This document shows, piece after piece, positions 16,570 to 25,817 of a stretch of 64,000 nucleotides of DNA. Within the stretch, counting starts at the first letter, position 1. Each line of letters begins with the position of its first letter. The notes under the pieces are model-generated. The model was not told where the DNA came from. It saw only the letters and a list, made by a program, of their open reading frames with translations, and did not search any database. A program made the position numbers and the translations under genes. The DNA comes from Nitratireductor luteus (GTDB taxonomy: Bacteria; Pseudomonadota; Alphaproteobacteria; Rhizobiales; Rhizobiaceae), in assembly GCF_026162365.1 (NCBI RefSeq), contig NZ_JAOANW010000006.1, positions 186,001 through 250,000 on the forward strand, read 5' to 3'.

Positions 16570-17980
16570 AGACCATCCCATCCTTCTTGACGTCGAGCAT
16601 GTGGCCGTAGGGGCCGATCACCCCGTCGCCGAGTTCGTACTTGCGGATCATGTCCTTGCTCACCTCGAGCTGGCCGAGCAGGAAGAATTCTGGATCGTTG
16701 GTCGGCCGCGTCTTGTCGAAGGGCGTGGCCAGCTGCTCGCCGGGCTTCACCGGACGCACGATGCGCGGCGTAACGATGATGACGAGATCCGTCTCGTTCT
16801 TGATGAAGCTCGAAGAGCGGAACAGCGCCCCGATGATGGGTATCTGGCCGATCCAGGGCACCTGGCTCTGGATCTTGCGGTTGGTCGACTGCAAGAGGCC
16901 GGCGATCGCGAAGCTCTGTCCATCGCGCAGCTCGATCACGGTGGAGGCCTTGCGGGTCACGAAGGCAGGGATCTCGATGTCGGCCGTGCGCAGCGTCGTC
17001 GTCGGGTCGACCTCGCTCACCTCCGGATTGAGGCGGAGATTGATCTTGCTGTCTTCCAGCACGATCGGCGTGAACGCGAGCTTGACGCCATATTCCTTGA
17101 ACTCGATGGTGATCTTGTCGTCCTCGCGCGCCACCGGGATCGGCACCTCGCCGCCCACGAGGAAGCTCGCCGTCTCGCCAGAAAGCGCCGTCAGGTTGGG
17201 CTCCGCCAACCGGCGGGCCAGCCGTTTGTCCTCCAGCGCGCGGATAAGGATGTCGACATTAACCCCGGCGTCGATGACCCGCGCAATCAGGGAAGCGAAA
17301 GGCGCATTACCGGTAGCGAACAGCGCGCCGGCCGCGGCAGCGCCGGAAAGCAACCCCTTATCTGATCCGTCACTCGAAGCCGCCATCGAAACTCCCAGCT
17401 CGCGCCCGGCATTGCGCGAGACTTCGAGGATGCGCACCTCCAGCGTCACCTGCTGGCCGTCCTCGACCATCACCGAATTGATGACGTTCTCTGGGCCGTA
17501 TTGTGCGGCCACGTCCAGCACCTTGGCGAGCGTTGCGCCGTCCTTGACCGTGCCGCCCAGCCGCACGCGGCCGTTGGCCGTGCCGACGGTGATGTTGGAA
17601 CGCGGCGCGATCTGGCGGATGGCCTGCGTCATGTCCTCGATATCGACGCCCACCTCCACTTGCACCACGCCCAGCGAGCGCTGGTCGTCGGAGAACAGGT
17701 TGACCGAGGTCGTGCCCGGTCCCTTGGCGATGATGTAGAGCGTGCGGTCGGTCATAGGCTGGGCGTCGGCGATGTTGTTGTCCGCCACCACGATGTCGCC
17801 CAGCGTCTGGTTCACCTCGATCGTCAGCGACTGCGAGATGGGCAGGAAGATGCGATGGACGCGCGGCGAGGAGACGTCGATGCGCCGGTCGGCGGCGTGA
17901 GCCCCTGAGCCTGCCCACAATGCGGCAACCAGGGCCAACATTGCGAGGGCGGCGAACCGCCTTGATCCGATATGCAGCAT
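16556..17980 (-). CDS. cpaC: Tad pilus outer-membrane secretin CpaC/RcpA
   Basis: A 474-residue type II/III secretion-like secretin. A signal peptide (MLHIGSRRFAALAMLALVAALWAGSGAHA) is followed by the pilus N-domain (ISQSLTIEVNQTLGDIVVADNNIADAQPMTDRTLYIIAKGPGTTSVNLF), a BON-like segment (VGTANGRVRLGGTVKDGATLAKVLDVAAQYG) and the C-terminal secretin domain, with VGGEVPIPV and VPWIGQIPIIGALFRSSSFIKNETDLVIIVTPRIV, the family signature. ATG 17980 was chosen because it gives the signal peptide. The protein forms the outer-membrane pore through which the Flp pilus passes. Confidence 0.94.
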   Translation of the reverse strand: MLHIGSRRFAALAMLALVAALWAGSGAHAADRRIDVSSPRVHRIFLPISQSLTIEVNQTLGDIVVADNNIADAQPMTDRTLYIIAKGPGTTSVNLFSDDQRSLGVVQVEVGVDIEDMTQAIRQIAPRSNITVGTANGRVRLGGTVKDGATLAKVLDVAAQYGPENVINSVMVEDGQQVTLEVRILEVSRNAGRELGVSMAASSDGSDKGLLSGAAAAGALFATGNAPFASLIARVIDAGVNVDILIRALEDKRLARRLAEPNLTALSGETASFLVGGEVPIPVAREDDKITIEFKEYGVKLAFTPIVLEDSKINLRLNPEVSEVDPTTTLRTADIEIPAFVTRKASTVIELRDGQSFAIAGLLQSTNRKIQSQVPWIGQIPIIGALFRSSSFIKNETDLVIIVTPRIVRPVKPGEQLATPFDKTRPTNDPEFFLLGQLEVSKDMIRKYELGDGVIGPYGHMLDVKKDGMVYVKK

Positions 17981-18041
17981 GTGTTCCGTCCCCACTTCGT
18001 CATCCGCGCATCCACCAACGCGGAATCCTCCAGCACCGCGG

Positions 18042-19085
18042 CTATCGCAGCCGTGGTACGTCATAGGCCTGCCTATCCAGGCCGCGATGCACATTCACTG
18101 ACACACGTTTCGGCGGTTCCGCTTCGATGAGCCGTACCACCTCGCGCACTTCCGGCTCTTCCCGAATCACCGGCTGCTGCACTCTCTTGAGCTCATTCTC
18201 AACGGTGTCGATACGTGTTTCGAGCCTGCTGCCGACGCTTTCCACAGCTTCCCTGATGCCGGCGATGTCAGCCTCGGCGCGCTTGCGCGCTTCCTCCAGC
18301 GCCTGCTGGCGCGCGAGCTCGGCCTGCCGGGCAGCCACATCGGCCGGCGTATCGCCAATCAGGTCGTTCAGCGTGATGCGGTCGGTGATCTGGCCTTCCG
18401 GAGAGGCGACCTGCCTGAGCGCCAGCGACAATTGCCCCACGCCGGAGGCGAGTGTCAGCTTCTGCGCGTCCTTGGTGCTGACCTCCAGCGTCACCGACTT
18501 GACCACGGTGGGGTCGTTCCTCTTCTCGTCGGCCTGCTGATCGACGGCGAGCACCTTGATGCTCTGCAAAAGCACGTCGACGAACGGCTGATCATCGCCA
18601 TCATTGTTGCGGGCATTGCGCGTAAGCAGCACATCCACCCGGTCGCCGGGCAGCACGAAGCCCGCCACGCCGAGCACGTCGTTGACACGTATGGAGACGG
18701 CGCGCATGCCTTCCGCCAGCACAGCCGAGAGCGTGGCGCGCTGACCGGGCCCGGTGATCCTGCTTTCAAGGACCGGCTCGTTGGCCGCCATGGCGGTGAG
18801 CACTTGGCGGCCGCCCTCGGCGGAGATCAGTTCCTGGCGCGTCCTGAAGGTGCCGGGCGGAACCGCATTGGCGGGCCAGGCGATCTCGCGCAGATTGTCG
18901 GCATTCAGGGTATCGCCGAAGTTCAGTGCGGTGGCCGCCACGACAATAGTCGCCTGCGGCGTCTCCTCGCCCCCGCCGCTCGCGAACGCGCTGCGCTGGC
19001 CGTCGAGCCACACATTGGCGAGCACGACGGCGACGATGCCGAAGACGGCCGCCAGAACGACCATGATAATTGAATTCGCACGCAT
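18042..19085 (-). CDS. cpaB: Tad pilus assembly protein CpaB/RcpC
   Basis: A 347-residue protein. One N-terminal membrane helix (SIIMVVLAAVFGIVAVVLANVWL) is followed by an SAF-like domain (IVVAATALNFGDTLNADNLREIAWPANAVPPGTF) and the RcpC domain (RAVSIRVNDVLGVAGFVLPGDRVDVLLTRN). A coiled-coil extension at about 250-310 (ARQAELARQQALEEARKRAEADIAGIREAVES) is followed by a C-terminal basic tail. ATG 19085 fits the usual family start; a GTG at 19103 is also in frame. CpaB is a periplasmic partner of the secretin. The long coiled coil is more developed than in the minimal family members and may contact other base components. Confidence 0.92.
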   Translation of the reverse strand: MRANSIIMVVLAAVFGIVAVVLANVWLDGQRSAFASGGGEETPQATIVVAATALNFGDTLNADNLREIAWPANAVPPGTFRTRQELISAEGGRQVLTAMAANEPVLESRITGPGQRATLSAVLAEGMRAVSIRVNDVLGVAGFVLPGDRVDVLLTRNARNNDGDDQPFVDVLLQSIKVLAVDQQADEKRNDPTVVKSVTLEVSTKDAQKLTLASGVGQLSLALRQVASPEGQITDRITLNDLIGDTPADVAARQAELARQQALEEARKRAEADIAGIREAVESVGSRLETRIDTVENELKRVQQPVIREEPEVREVVRLIEAEPPKRVSVNVHRGLDRQAYDVPRLR

Positions 19086-19177
19086 CTTAATGCCCCGCCC
19101 CACGAGCGCTCAACACTCGCGTTGATTAGTTTGTCAGGCCCGGGTGCATCCACCCGGGCCTGAATTGATGCTCTTGC

Positions 19178-19360
19178 TCAGCAGACGATGCCTAGAGCGG
19201 TACACAAGGCGCCCCATTTACCCTGCGCCCAGATTCCCACTGCAACCACGGCGGCGATCACCAAAGCGGTGATGAGCCCTATCAGGATCGTATATTCGAC
19301 CATGGCAGCGCCGTTCTCGTCGTCGCGGAACTGCCGGGCTATCGACATGATCTTTTTCAT
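19178..19360 (-). CDS. flp: Flp/Fap-type major pilin
   Basis: A 60-residue prepilin. The leader MKKIMSIARQFRDDENG is followed by AAMVEYTILIGLITALVIAAVVAVGIWAQGKWGALC. Cleavage after Gly17 leaves Glu at +5 and Tyr at +6, the Flp motif, followed by the hydrophobic helix that packs in the pilus. Two cysteines near the C-terminus (Cys53 and Cys60) could form a disulfide. It is the first gene of the minus-strand Tad operon and lies about 95 bases downstream of a promoter with a CtrA-type box. It is expected to be the abundant product of the operon. Confidence 0.95.
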   Translation of the reverse strand: MKKIMSIARQFRDDENGAAMVEYTILIGLITALVIAAVVAVGIWAQGKWGALCTALGIVC

Positions 19361-19455
19361 CTCAACTTACCCCAACTCGGTTTTTACTCGACGAGACCTG
19401 CGTCGAGGCGATCCCCCGGCAAGCACCCCCGTCATCTGCAATCTTGCTGCCGGCT

Positions 19456-19489
19456 AATATAATAGTCAATCAGCTTAACTTACCCTTAA
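19456..19489 (-). promoter_or_regulatory. flp promoter with full CtrA-type box
   Basis: TTAA at 19475-19478 and TTAA at 19486-19489 (followed by C) are separated by exactly 7 bases, matching the full CtrA recognition pattern TTAA-N7-TTAA. On the minus strand, TATTATATT (19464-19456) follows it 10 bases downstream as a -10 element, so the box covers the -35 region, as in CtrA-activated promoters. The pilin start codon is about 95 bases further on. Confidence 0.6.
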
Positions 19490-19962
19490 CTATCTCCGGC
19501 CCCATTCACGCCTCCCGGAATTGTGCCCAGATTCGCGCTAAACATTTGTTTTCAATTTGTTTTCTTGATCATTAACCGAACGTTCACGGCAATGCCAATT
19601 TTACGCCACTTTCGTAAGAAACAGAAATAACCTACCTAGTTGGAGGTATTCGATCTTCTTTTCTTTTGTATTCGTGGCAACTCATAATGAACTGGAAACT
19701 TGAGTACAAAACACCTATTTGCCTTCCCGATGTAAAATGCTATATATACTTTTACGTGTCTCGAATGCGTTGACCCACGCGCAGATTGCAGTTTTTCCAC
19801 CGAGCAGCGGTGGGCCTCATAGGCATGGAGCCGCATCCGCAGGTTGCAAAGCAAAAGTCATACAAATCAAATAAAAGTTCAGGACAATCCCAAATTTCAC
19901 TTTACCGATACGGGACGATTGAGCGCAGATTAAGTCGTTACGGCGTTTTTTCTAAAGTTGTC

Positions 19963-19992
19963 TTGCACAAGACGGCCCCTACCGGCTAGATT
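19963..19992 (+). promoter_or_regulatory. Candidate promoter for cpaF-tadBCD-cpaA
   Basis: TTGCAC at 19963-19968 and TAGATT at 19987-19992 are 18 bases apart, 28 bases before the cpaF ATG, with AAGGGGG as ribosome site in between. The match to sigma-70 consensus is moderate. Confidence 0.4.
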
Positions 19993-20019
19993 GTATGGAG
20001 GCAAGGGGGCTCCACCGAG

Positions 20020-21426
20020 ATGCTCGGACGGTTCACGAGAGGCAATGTCGCAGCGCCGGCGCGCATCGAGCCGAATGTCGAGCCCGTTGCCGAAGCGCCG
20101 AGGCCGCCCGAGCCGGTAATCTCCGAAGCCGGCGTGGCGAAGCAGAAGAGCCACACCGACGCCATGCTCGATCTCAAGGTGGAGCTTCACCGCCACCTGA
20201 TCGAGCGCTTCAACCTGGCGGTCATGGAGACGGCGACCAAGGAACAGATCCTCGACCAGATCCGCCCCGTGGTGCGCGACTTCGTGCGGACCTCCGCCGT
20301 GCCGCTCAATGCGCGCGAGCTCGACAGGCTGACCAGCGACACGGCGGACGAGATGCTGGGTCTGGGGCCGCTGGAGCCGCTCCTGAAAGACGATTCGATT
20401 GCCGATATCCTCATCAACACGCATCGCAGCGTGTATGTGGAGCGCCGCGGCAAGCTGGAAGAAACTCCGGTGCGCTTCCGCGACGAGACGCATCTTCTGC
20501 GCATCATCAACAAGATCGTCTCGGCCGTCGGCCGGCGTGTCGACGAATCCTATCCCATGGTGGATGCGAGGCTGGAGGACGGCTCACGCGTCAATGTCGC
20601 CGTGCGGCCGGTCTCGATCGACGGGCCGCTGGTCTCCATCCGCAAGTTCTCGCGCAACCCTTATTCGCTGGAACGGCTTGTGGAACTGGGCTCCATTCGC
20701 CCGCAAATGATCGATCTGTTGCGGATTGCAGTCCAGACGCGCAAGTCGATCCTGGTTTCAGGGGGCACCGGCAGCGGCAAGACGACGCTGCTCAACGCGC
20801 TGTCCAACTATATCTCGCCGCTGGAGCGCCTGATCACCATCGAGGACGCGGCCGAGTTGCAATTGCAGCAGCCGCATGTCGGCCGGCTGGAGACCCGCCC
20901 CCCCAATGTCGAGGGGAAGGGCGAGGTACGCCAGCGCGAACTGGTCAAGAACGCGCTCAGGATGCGGCCCGACCGCATCATCGTGGGCGAGGTGCGTGGC
21001 GAGGAGGCCTTCGACATGCTGCAGGCCATGAATACCGGCCACGAGGGCTCCATGACCACGATCCACGCCAACACGCCACGCGACGCGCTGTCACGCATGG
21101 AGCAGATGGTCGGCATGGCCGGCATGCCGATGAGCCAGGAATCGATCCGCGGCCAGATCGCCTCCGCCATCGACATGATCGTGCAGACGCAGCGGCTTTC
21201 CGATGGCGGCCGGCGCGTCATCTCAATCGCGGAACTGACGGGCATGGAAGGCAGCGTGATCCAGATCCAGGAAATCTATCATTTCGTGCGCCGCGGCGTC
21301 ACGCCGGAGGGCAAGATCATCGGCGACTACCGCGCCTCCGGCGTCCGCCCACGCTTCGCCCAGGAAGCTGCCACGATGGGCCTGCAGTTCGCCAAGGACG
21401 CCTTCAACCCTCAGGTGCCTCTGTGA
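20020..21426 (+). CDS. cpaF: Tad pilus assembly/secretion ATPase CpaF/TadA
   Basis: A 468-residue hexameric traffic ATPase of the type II/IV secretion family. The N-terminal ~120 residues are a helical adaptor. The catalytic part has Walker [15 protein letters not shown] (Lys254), the Asp box [15 protein letters not shown], Walker [37 protein letters not shown] including the His box, and [22 protein letters not shown]. It powers pilin insertion and pilus extension from the cytoplasmic face. It is the first gene of the plus-strand tad operon; the stop is 10 bases before tadB. Confidence 0.96.
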   Translation: MLGRFTRGNVAAPARIEPNVEPVAEAPRPPEPVISEAGVAKQKSHTDAMLDLKVELHRHLIERFNLAVMETATKEQILDQIRPVVRDFVRTSAVPLNARELDRLTSDTADEMLGLGPLEPLLKDDSIADILINTHRSVYVERRGKLEETPVRFRDETHLLRIINKIVSAVGRRVDESYPMVDARLEDGSRVNVAVRPVSIDGPLVSIRKFSRNPYSLERLVELGSIRPQMIDLLRIAVQTRKSILVSGGTGSGKTTLLNALSNYISPLERLITIEDAAELQLQQPHVGRLETRPPNVEGKGEVRQRELVKNALRMRPDRIIVGEVRGEEAFDMLQAMNTGHEGSMTTIHANTPRDALSRMEQMVGMAGMPMSQESIRGQIASAIDMIVQTQRLSDGGRRVISIAELTGMEGSVIQIQEIYHFVRRGVTPEGKIIGDYRASGVRPRFAQEAATMGLQFAKDAFNPQVPL

Positions 21427-21436
21427 GGGGGCGGAA

Positions 21437-22405
21437 ATGCTGACCGGCCAGACACTCCTCTACGTCGTCTATGTGCTGGTTGCCGCCGCCGCCATCCTCG
21501 CCATCGAGGCCTTCTATCTCAGCTTCGCCAGGCGCCGCGCCAGGAGCGGCATCATCAACCGGAGGCTGAAACGGCTGGCCGAGGACGCTCCGGCGGAGGA
21601 GACGTTGAAGGGCCTGTTACGCGAGCGGGGTCTGAGCGAGACCGGCGACTTCGCCTTCGGTGCCGTGGCGCTCAACCGGCTCTACACCCAGTCCGGCGTG
21701 ACCGGCAATCCGATCGCGTTCTTGGCCGTCTTCGCGGCGATCGGCGCCGTTACCGGCCTCGGCATGCGCATCTTCGCCTTCTCCAGCATCCTCTCTTTTC
21801 TCACCTTCCTCTTCATCGCCTTCGCGCTGCCCTGGCTGCATCTGAAGCGCAAGCGCAAGAAGCGGATCACCCGGTTCGAGCGTCAGCTTCCCGACGCGCT
21901 GGACATGATCGTGCGGTCGCTGCGGGCCGGCCATCCGACCACGGTCGCCGTTGGCCTCGTGTCGCGCGAGATGCCCGATCCGCTGGGCACCGAATTCGGC
22001 ATCGTCTCCGACGAGATCACCTTCGGCCTGAGCCTGGAACAGGCGGTCAGGAAGCTCGCCGAGCGCGTTGGCTTCGAAGGGCTCAACCTGCTTGCCGTCT
22101 CGCTGTCGATCCAGGCCAAGACCGGCGGCAACCTGACCGAGATCCTCGCCAATCTTTCCAAGGTGCTGCGCGAGCGCTGGAAGATGCGGCTGAAGATCCG
22201 CGCTCTTTCGGCGGAGGGCCGCGTCTCGGCCTGGATGATCTCCGGCTTCCCGCTGGTCATGTTCGGTCTCCTGATGCTCATCACACCGAGCTATTACGGC
22301 GACATATGGGACAATCCGGCGGTCATGCCGACCCTTGTCATCTTCGGCGGCTGGGCGCTTCTGGGTGATTTCATCATGTATCGCATGGTAAATTTCGACT
22401 ATTGA
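21437..22405 (+). CDS. tadB: Tad pilus inner-membrane platform protein TadB
   Basis: A 322-residue protein of the GspF/TadB family. An N-terminal helix (LLYVVYVLVAAAAILAIEAFYLSF) and a middle helix pair (VFAAIGAVTGLGMRIFAFSSILSFLTFLFIAFALPWL) are followed by the cytoplasmic GspF domain with FERQLPDALDMIVRSLRAGHPTTVAVGLVSREMPDPLGTEF. The C-terminal membrane helices are ISGFPLVMFGLLMLITPSYY and PTLVIFGGWALLGDFIMYRMV. With TadC it forms the platform driven by CpaF. Confidence 0.95.
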   Translation: MLTGQTLLYVVYVLVAAAAILAIEAFYLSFARRRARSGIINRRLKRLAEDAPAEETLKGLLRERGLSETGDFAFGAVALNRLYTQSGVTGNPIAFLAVFAAIGAVTGLGMRIFAFSSILSFLTFLFIAFALPWLHLKRKRKKRITRFERQLPDALDMIVRSLRAGHPTTVAVGLVSREMPDPLGTEFGIVSDEITFGLSLEQAVRKLAERVGFEGLNLLAVSLSIQAKTGGNLTEILANLSKVLRERWKMRLKIRALSAEGRVSAWMISGFPLVMFGLLMLITPSYYGDIWDNPAVMPTLVIFGGWALLGDFIMYRMVNFDY

Positions 22406-22423
22406 CGGGAGGTGTTGGCAAGC

Positions 22424-23374
22424 GTGCTGGAAGCCATTTTTGAATCGGAAGCGCTGGTGCTGGGTGCCGTCTTCGCAGCGGCCATGATGCTCTTCCTGTT
22501 CGCCGCCTTCCTCATGCTGCCGGCGATCCAGACGCGGCGGCGGGTCACCCGCGAGCTGGTCACGGAAAGCCCGATCAACCGCCGCTCGCTGGAAGCCCGT
22601 TCGGAGCTCGTCAGGCTGAAGGCGCGGCGGCCGGTGGAGGCCTACTTCCAGGCGCTGGAAAAGGAACAGGGCGAGCCCGACCCGCTGGAGGCCAAGCTCT
22701 TCCGCGCCGGCTTCTACAGCACCAAGGCGCCGGTCTACTACATGCTGACGCGCATCGGCTTCGTCGTCGCGGGCTTTCTGGCCGCCTATATCCCGCTCCA
22801 GATGATCCTGCCGCCGGGCCTGCCGGGCTTCATTCCCTTTGTCGTGGCGGCGGTCTTCGGCCTTGCCTGTCTCGTTATCCCTTCCATCGCCCTCGACCGT
22901 TTCGAGAACCGCCAGAAGGAGCAGTACCGGCGCGGCTTTCCCGATTTCATGGATATGATGATCACCTGCGCCGATGCCGGCATGAGCCTCGAAGCCGCCG
23001 TGGAGCGGGTAAGCAGCGAACTGGCCGGAACGCACAAGGCGCTGGGTGTGCAGCTTTCCATCATGGCGCTGCAGATGCGGGCGGGAAAGCCGTTGCGCGA
23101 CGCGCTGCGCGACCTTTCCGACCGCATCGCTATCGACGAGGCCCGCTCGCTGGCCGTGCTTTTCCGACAGTCGGAGGAGCTCGGCACCAGCCTGACCGAT
23201 GCGTTGCGCGTCTACAGCGACGAAATGCGCACCCAGCGCATCCTGCGGGCGGAGGAAAAGGCCAATTCGCTACCGGTAAAGATGGTGATCCCGCTCGGCC
23301 TGTGTGTGTTTCCGGTCGTGCTGATGATCGTGATGCTGCCTGTCATTTTGCGAATGAAAGGTATATTCTTCTAG
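22424..23374 (+). CDS. tadC: Tad pilus inner-membrane platform protein TadC
   Basis: About 316 residues, a GspF-type paralogue of TadB with membrane helices at the N-terminus, around residues 100-160 and at the C-terminus (VIPLGLCVFPVVLMIVMLPVIL). The cytoplasmic motif is FPDFMDMMITCADAGMSLEAAVERVSSEL. No ATG is available at the 5' end. GTG 22424 is preferred because GGGAGG lies about 10 bases upstream; GTG 22412 and TTG 22415 are in frame but overlap or abut that site. It follows tadB by 18 bases. Confidence 0.92.
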   Translation: MLEAIFESEALVLGAVFAAAMMLFLFAAFLMLPAIQTRRRVTRELVTESPINRRSLEARSELVRLKARRPVEAYFQALEKEQGEPDPLEAKLFRAGFYSTKAPVYYMLTRIGFVVAGFLAAYIPLQMILPPGLPGFIPFVVAAVFGLACLVIPSIALDRFENRQKEQYRRGFPDFMDMMITCADAGMSLEAAVERVSSELAGTHKALGVQLSIMALQMRAGKPLRDALRDLSDRIAIDEARSLAVLFRQSEELGTSLTDALRVYSDEMRTQRILRAEEKANSLPVKMVIPLGLCVFPVVLMIVMLPVILRMKGIFF

Positions 23375-23417
23375 CTGGGAATCGGCTGCAAACGGGGCAA
23401 GAATGGCCTCTTGGGGG

Positions 23418-23975
23418 ATGAGGATGATGCAGTCACTGCGCTTTGCGCTTGGAGCAGTTGTGCTGGCCGCCGCACTGGCGGGATGCCAGACCGCTGAACT
23501 GAACTCCGACGGCGTGGTGCGCACCAACGAACCCGCCAAACTGGAGTTCACGGCCTTCGGTGATGCTTTCGACGGGCTGAAAACGATCTCGGATGTCGAT
23601 TACTACGCCTCTGATCAGGCGGTGGCGGCGGCCAAGAACCAGTTCCGGCAGGAAAATTACGGCAATGCCGGCGCACTGTTCTACAAGGCCGTACGGCTCG
23701 CGCCCAACGACGGCGAGGCATGGCTGGGCCTTGCCGCGGCCAGCGACCGCATCGGCCGTTTCGACCTCGCCGACAAGGCCTATCGCGAGGCCTACCGGCT
23801 GGTCGGCAGCACGGCCGCCTACTACAACAATGTCGGCTATTCCCATCTCCTGCGCGGCAATCTCGTCGAAGCGCGGCGCAACTTCCTGAAAGCTTACGAA
23901 CTGGCGCCAAACGACCCGACCGTCACCAACAATCTCGAGTTGCTCGCCTCCAGCGCGCGCAGCATCCAGCGGTGA
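23418..23975 (+). CDS. tadD: TPR-repeat lipoprotein TadD
   Basis: About 185 residues. The signal ALGAVVLAAALAGCQ has a LAGC lipobox. The mature protein holds tandem tetratricopeptide repeats (AKNQFRQENYGNAGALFYKAVRLAPNDGEAWLGLAAASDRIGRFDLADKAYREAYRL, then a third repeat ending AYELAPNDPTVTNNLELL). TadD lipoproteins act as pilotins for the CpaC secretin. Several ATGs lie close together (23403, 23418, 23424, 23427); 23418 follows a G-run that can serve as ribosome site. Its stop is followed after one base by the ATG of cpaA. Confidence 0.92.
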   Translation: MRMMQSLRFALGAVVLAAALAGCQTAELNSDGVVRTNEPAKLEFTAFGDAFDGLKTISDVDYYASDQAVAAAKNQFRQENYGNAGALFYKAVRLAPNDGEAWLGLAAASDRIGRFDLADKAYREAYRLVGSTAAYYNNVGYSHLLRGNLVEARRNFLKAYELAPNDPTVTNNLELLASSARSIQR

Positions 23976-23976
23976 A

Positions 23977-24477
23977 ATGCTAGCGGCTGCCGCAATCCTT
24001 GCGCGCGCGGTTCTGGGCGTGCTCCTGCTGAGGGTCGCATGGTCCGATCTTGGACGGCAGAAAATCGCCAATCGCGACGTCCTTGTGATCGCCCTGGTCG
24101 GCGCCGGGCTTCTGCTACAGCCGGCCGCCGGCGGATCATGGGCGAACTTTGCAATCGGCGCCGCCGCCGGCGCGCTGTTCTTTCTGGTGCTCGTTCCCTT
24201 CTGGCTGATTGGCAAGGTGGGAGCGGGCGATGTCAAGCTGATGGGGGCGGCGGCGTTGGTCGCCGGCGGCGACTATCTCCTGTCCTTCGCGCTTGCCCTC
24301 ATCGTCTTCACCCTCATCACCGCGCTCCTGGTAAAGATGCCGATGCTTCTGCCGGAAACCCTCTACAAGCGCTATGTCGCGCTTTTCGCCGACAACAATG
24401 TCGTGCCGTTTGGCGTGCCCATCTCGGCCGCCCTGCTTGTGGTGCTGTTGCTGCAGATCGCAGGCGTCAGGGTATAG
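23977..24477 (+). CDS. cpaA: Prepilin peptidase CpaA/TadV
   Basis: A 166-residue type A24 aspartic peptidase of the inner membrane with about six hydrophobic segments. The two catalytic aspartates are seen in AWSDLGRQKIANRDV (near residue 23) and GAGDVKLMGAAALV (near residue 85). It lacks the N-methylation domain of long PilD enzymes, as usual for Tad systems. It cleaves the Flp prepilin and the TadE/F pseudopilins after glycine. Last gene of the plus-strand operon; convergent with the GH105 gene. Confidence 0.94.
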   Translation: MLAAAAILARAVLGVLLLRVAWSDLGRQKIANRDVLVIALVGAGLLLQPAAGGSWANFAIGAAAGALFFLVLVPFWLIGKVGAGDVKLMGAAALVAGGDYLLSFALALIVFTLITALLVKMPMLLPETLYKRYVALFADNNVVPFGVPISAALLVVLLLQIAGVRV

Positions 24478-24552
24478 CACTGCTCTCGAGTCCCTTGTCG
24501 CCACAGGTCTCCAAAGGCTCTGATGATCGTCGGCGCCGATAGCCCGGTTGCT

Positions 24553-25686
24553 TCAAATATGCGCCGGAGGGGTAGCCGGCACCGCGGGGTGTTCGGGCGC
24601 GTCCAGACCGAGACGAATGGATTCAGCCTTAGCCATCATGAGGGGGCCAACACCCTTGGCGTCATCCTCGACAACCGGCTCGGTCAGATAGTAGTTGGCC
24701 GTGCCGTCGCGATAAACGTTCGAGAACCCGCCAAGCCCCGCCACGTGACAGATGCCCGCAAGCCGCAACCTGCCTTTGGCGTCGGTCTGCAATCCCCGCC
24801 TTGCCAACGCCAGCAGGCCGCCATGTCCGACAGCGGCGAATCCTTCGGCAAAACCGATGCGCTCGGCTTTGAGCAACGCGTAGGCGAACATGGCAGTCGC
24901 GGAGCTTTCGGCATAATTGCCGGGCAGATCGGGCCGGTCTATGACCTGCAGCCAGGTGCCATCCGCGGTACGCAAGGCCAGAATCTGGGCGAGTAAACGG
25001 CGCGCATGGTCGCCGGCGCCCGTGGCGTCCATCCGCCCCATGCCCACCAGTTCGGCGATATCGACCAGGGCCATTGCCAGCCAGCCGAGCGCTCGTGCCC
25101 AATGCGCGGGCGAGCGGCCGGTATCAGGGTCCGCCCACTGCTGTTGACGGCTTTCATCATAACCGTGGGCGTAAAGCCCCGTCGCACTTTCCCTTGTCAG
25201 AGACAGGGCTTTCACAAGCTGCTCCAAGGCGTCGTCGAGGAGAGCGTCATCCCCGCTCAGGCGCGCGAATTCAATCTGAAAGGGAAGGCCCATATAGAGG
25301 CCATCGAGCCATATCTGCCATGGGTACACCTTTTTGTGCCAGTAAACGCCCGACCTGGTGCGCGGGTGCAGCGCAAGCTGCCTGGCGAGCAGATAAGCGC
25401 CGGCCTTGTATTTCTCATCGCCGGTGGCCTTGTAGAGGTAGATCAGGGCGCGACCGGACAGGATATGATCGATGTTGAATTCCTCGACCGTATAGCCCGC
25501 CAGATCGCCATCGGTCGAAACCTGGGCGTTCACCAGGCGCTCCAGGTGAGCGAACCAGCGTCCCTCGCCCGTCGCCTCGTGCAAAAGCGCAAGACCACGA
25601 TAAATGCACCCGTCTTCATAGCACCAGGAACCGCTCTTGTAGGGCGTATAGGCAGCGGCATAATTATCGAAATAGTCCATCAGCAT
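24553..25686 (-). CDS. Glycoside hydrolase family 88/105, unsaturated rhamnogalacturonyl hydrolase-like
   Basis: A 377-residue (alpha/alpha)6-barrel enzyme without a signal peptide. Characteristic segments are GSWCYEDGCIYRGLALLHEATG, YTVEEFNIDHILSGRALIYLY, WLDGLYMGLPF (the Asp of this type is catalytic in GH105), the AHWARALGWLAMALVDI helix and LPGNYAESSATAMFAYALLKA. The family hydrates the double bond of unsaturated galacturonate residues at the end of pectin-derived disaccharides, releasing the uronate. A cytoplasmic location fits hydrolysis after import. Start ATG 25686 has GGAGGGAG upstream. It is the last gene of the pectin-oligosaccharide operon, behind a hairpin that follows the SBP gene. 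Confidence 0.9.
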   Translation of the reverse strand: MLMDYFDNYAAAYTPYKSGSWCYEDGCIYRGLALLHEATGEGRWFAHLERLVNAQVSTDGDLAGYTVEEFNIDHILSGRALIYLYKATGDEKYKAGAYLLARQLALHPRTRSGVYWHKKVYPWQIWLDGLYMGLPFQIEFARLSGDDALLDDALEQLVKALSLTRESATGLYAHGYDESRQQQWADPDTGRSPAHWARALGWLAMALVDIAELVGMGRMDATGAGDHARRLLAQILALRTADGTWLQVIDRPDLPGNYAESSATAMFAYALLKAERIGFAEGFAAVGHGGLLALARRGLQTDAKGRLRLAGICHVAGLGGFSNVYRDGTANYYLTEPVVEDDAKGVGPLMMAKAESIRLGLDAPEHPAVPATPPAHI

Positions 25687-25781
25687 GCCGCGGCAGCTCC
25701 CTCCATGATGCAGGACCGCCGCCGCCCGGTGGAAGTTCCGGGAAATATGGGCGTCCGGCAGAGGCGTTTCGGGAAAATGAC

Positions 25782-25805
25782 GGCGGCAGGCAGTTGCCCG
25801 CCGCC
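25782..25805 (-). promoter_or_regulatory. Strong stem-loop between the SBP gene and the GH105 gene
   Basis: The arms 25782-25791 and 25796-25805 can pair over 10 bases (one G-U pair on the transcript) around a 4-base loop, 13 bases after the SBP stop codon. A short T-rich stretch (GTCATTTTCCC) follows on the minus strand, so it may attenuate transcription into GH105 as well as protect the SBP message. Confidence 0.5.
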
Positions 25806-25817
25806 GCGTCGGGGTTT

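Larger units (their letters stand above)
19361..20019. other. AT-rich divergent control region between the two tad operons
   Basis: A 659-base stretch without a convincing gene. It is clearly more AT-rich than the surroundings. It holds the candidate flp promoter with CtrA-type box (19456-19489), a second imperfect box (TTAA at 19572-19575, TTCA at 19583-19586, 7 bases apart), two direct copies of TTTGTTTTC at 19545 and 19556, and a candidate cpaF promoter near its right end. Short open frames at 19636-19854 and 19786-19989 have no ribosome site and atypical composition and were not called. Confidence 0.6.

Noticed and set aside
19636-19989. Two short open frames in the tad divergent region
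   Set aside because: No ribosome site, AT-rich composition without codon bias, and they overlap each other on opposite strands and the regulatory region.
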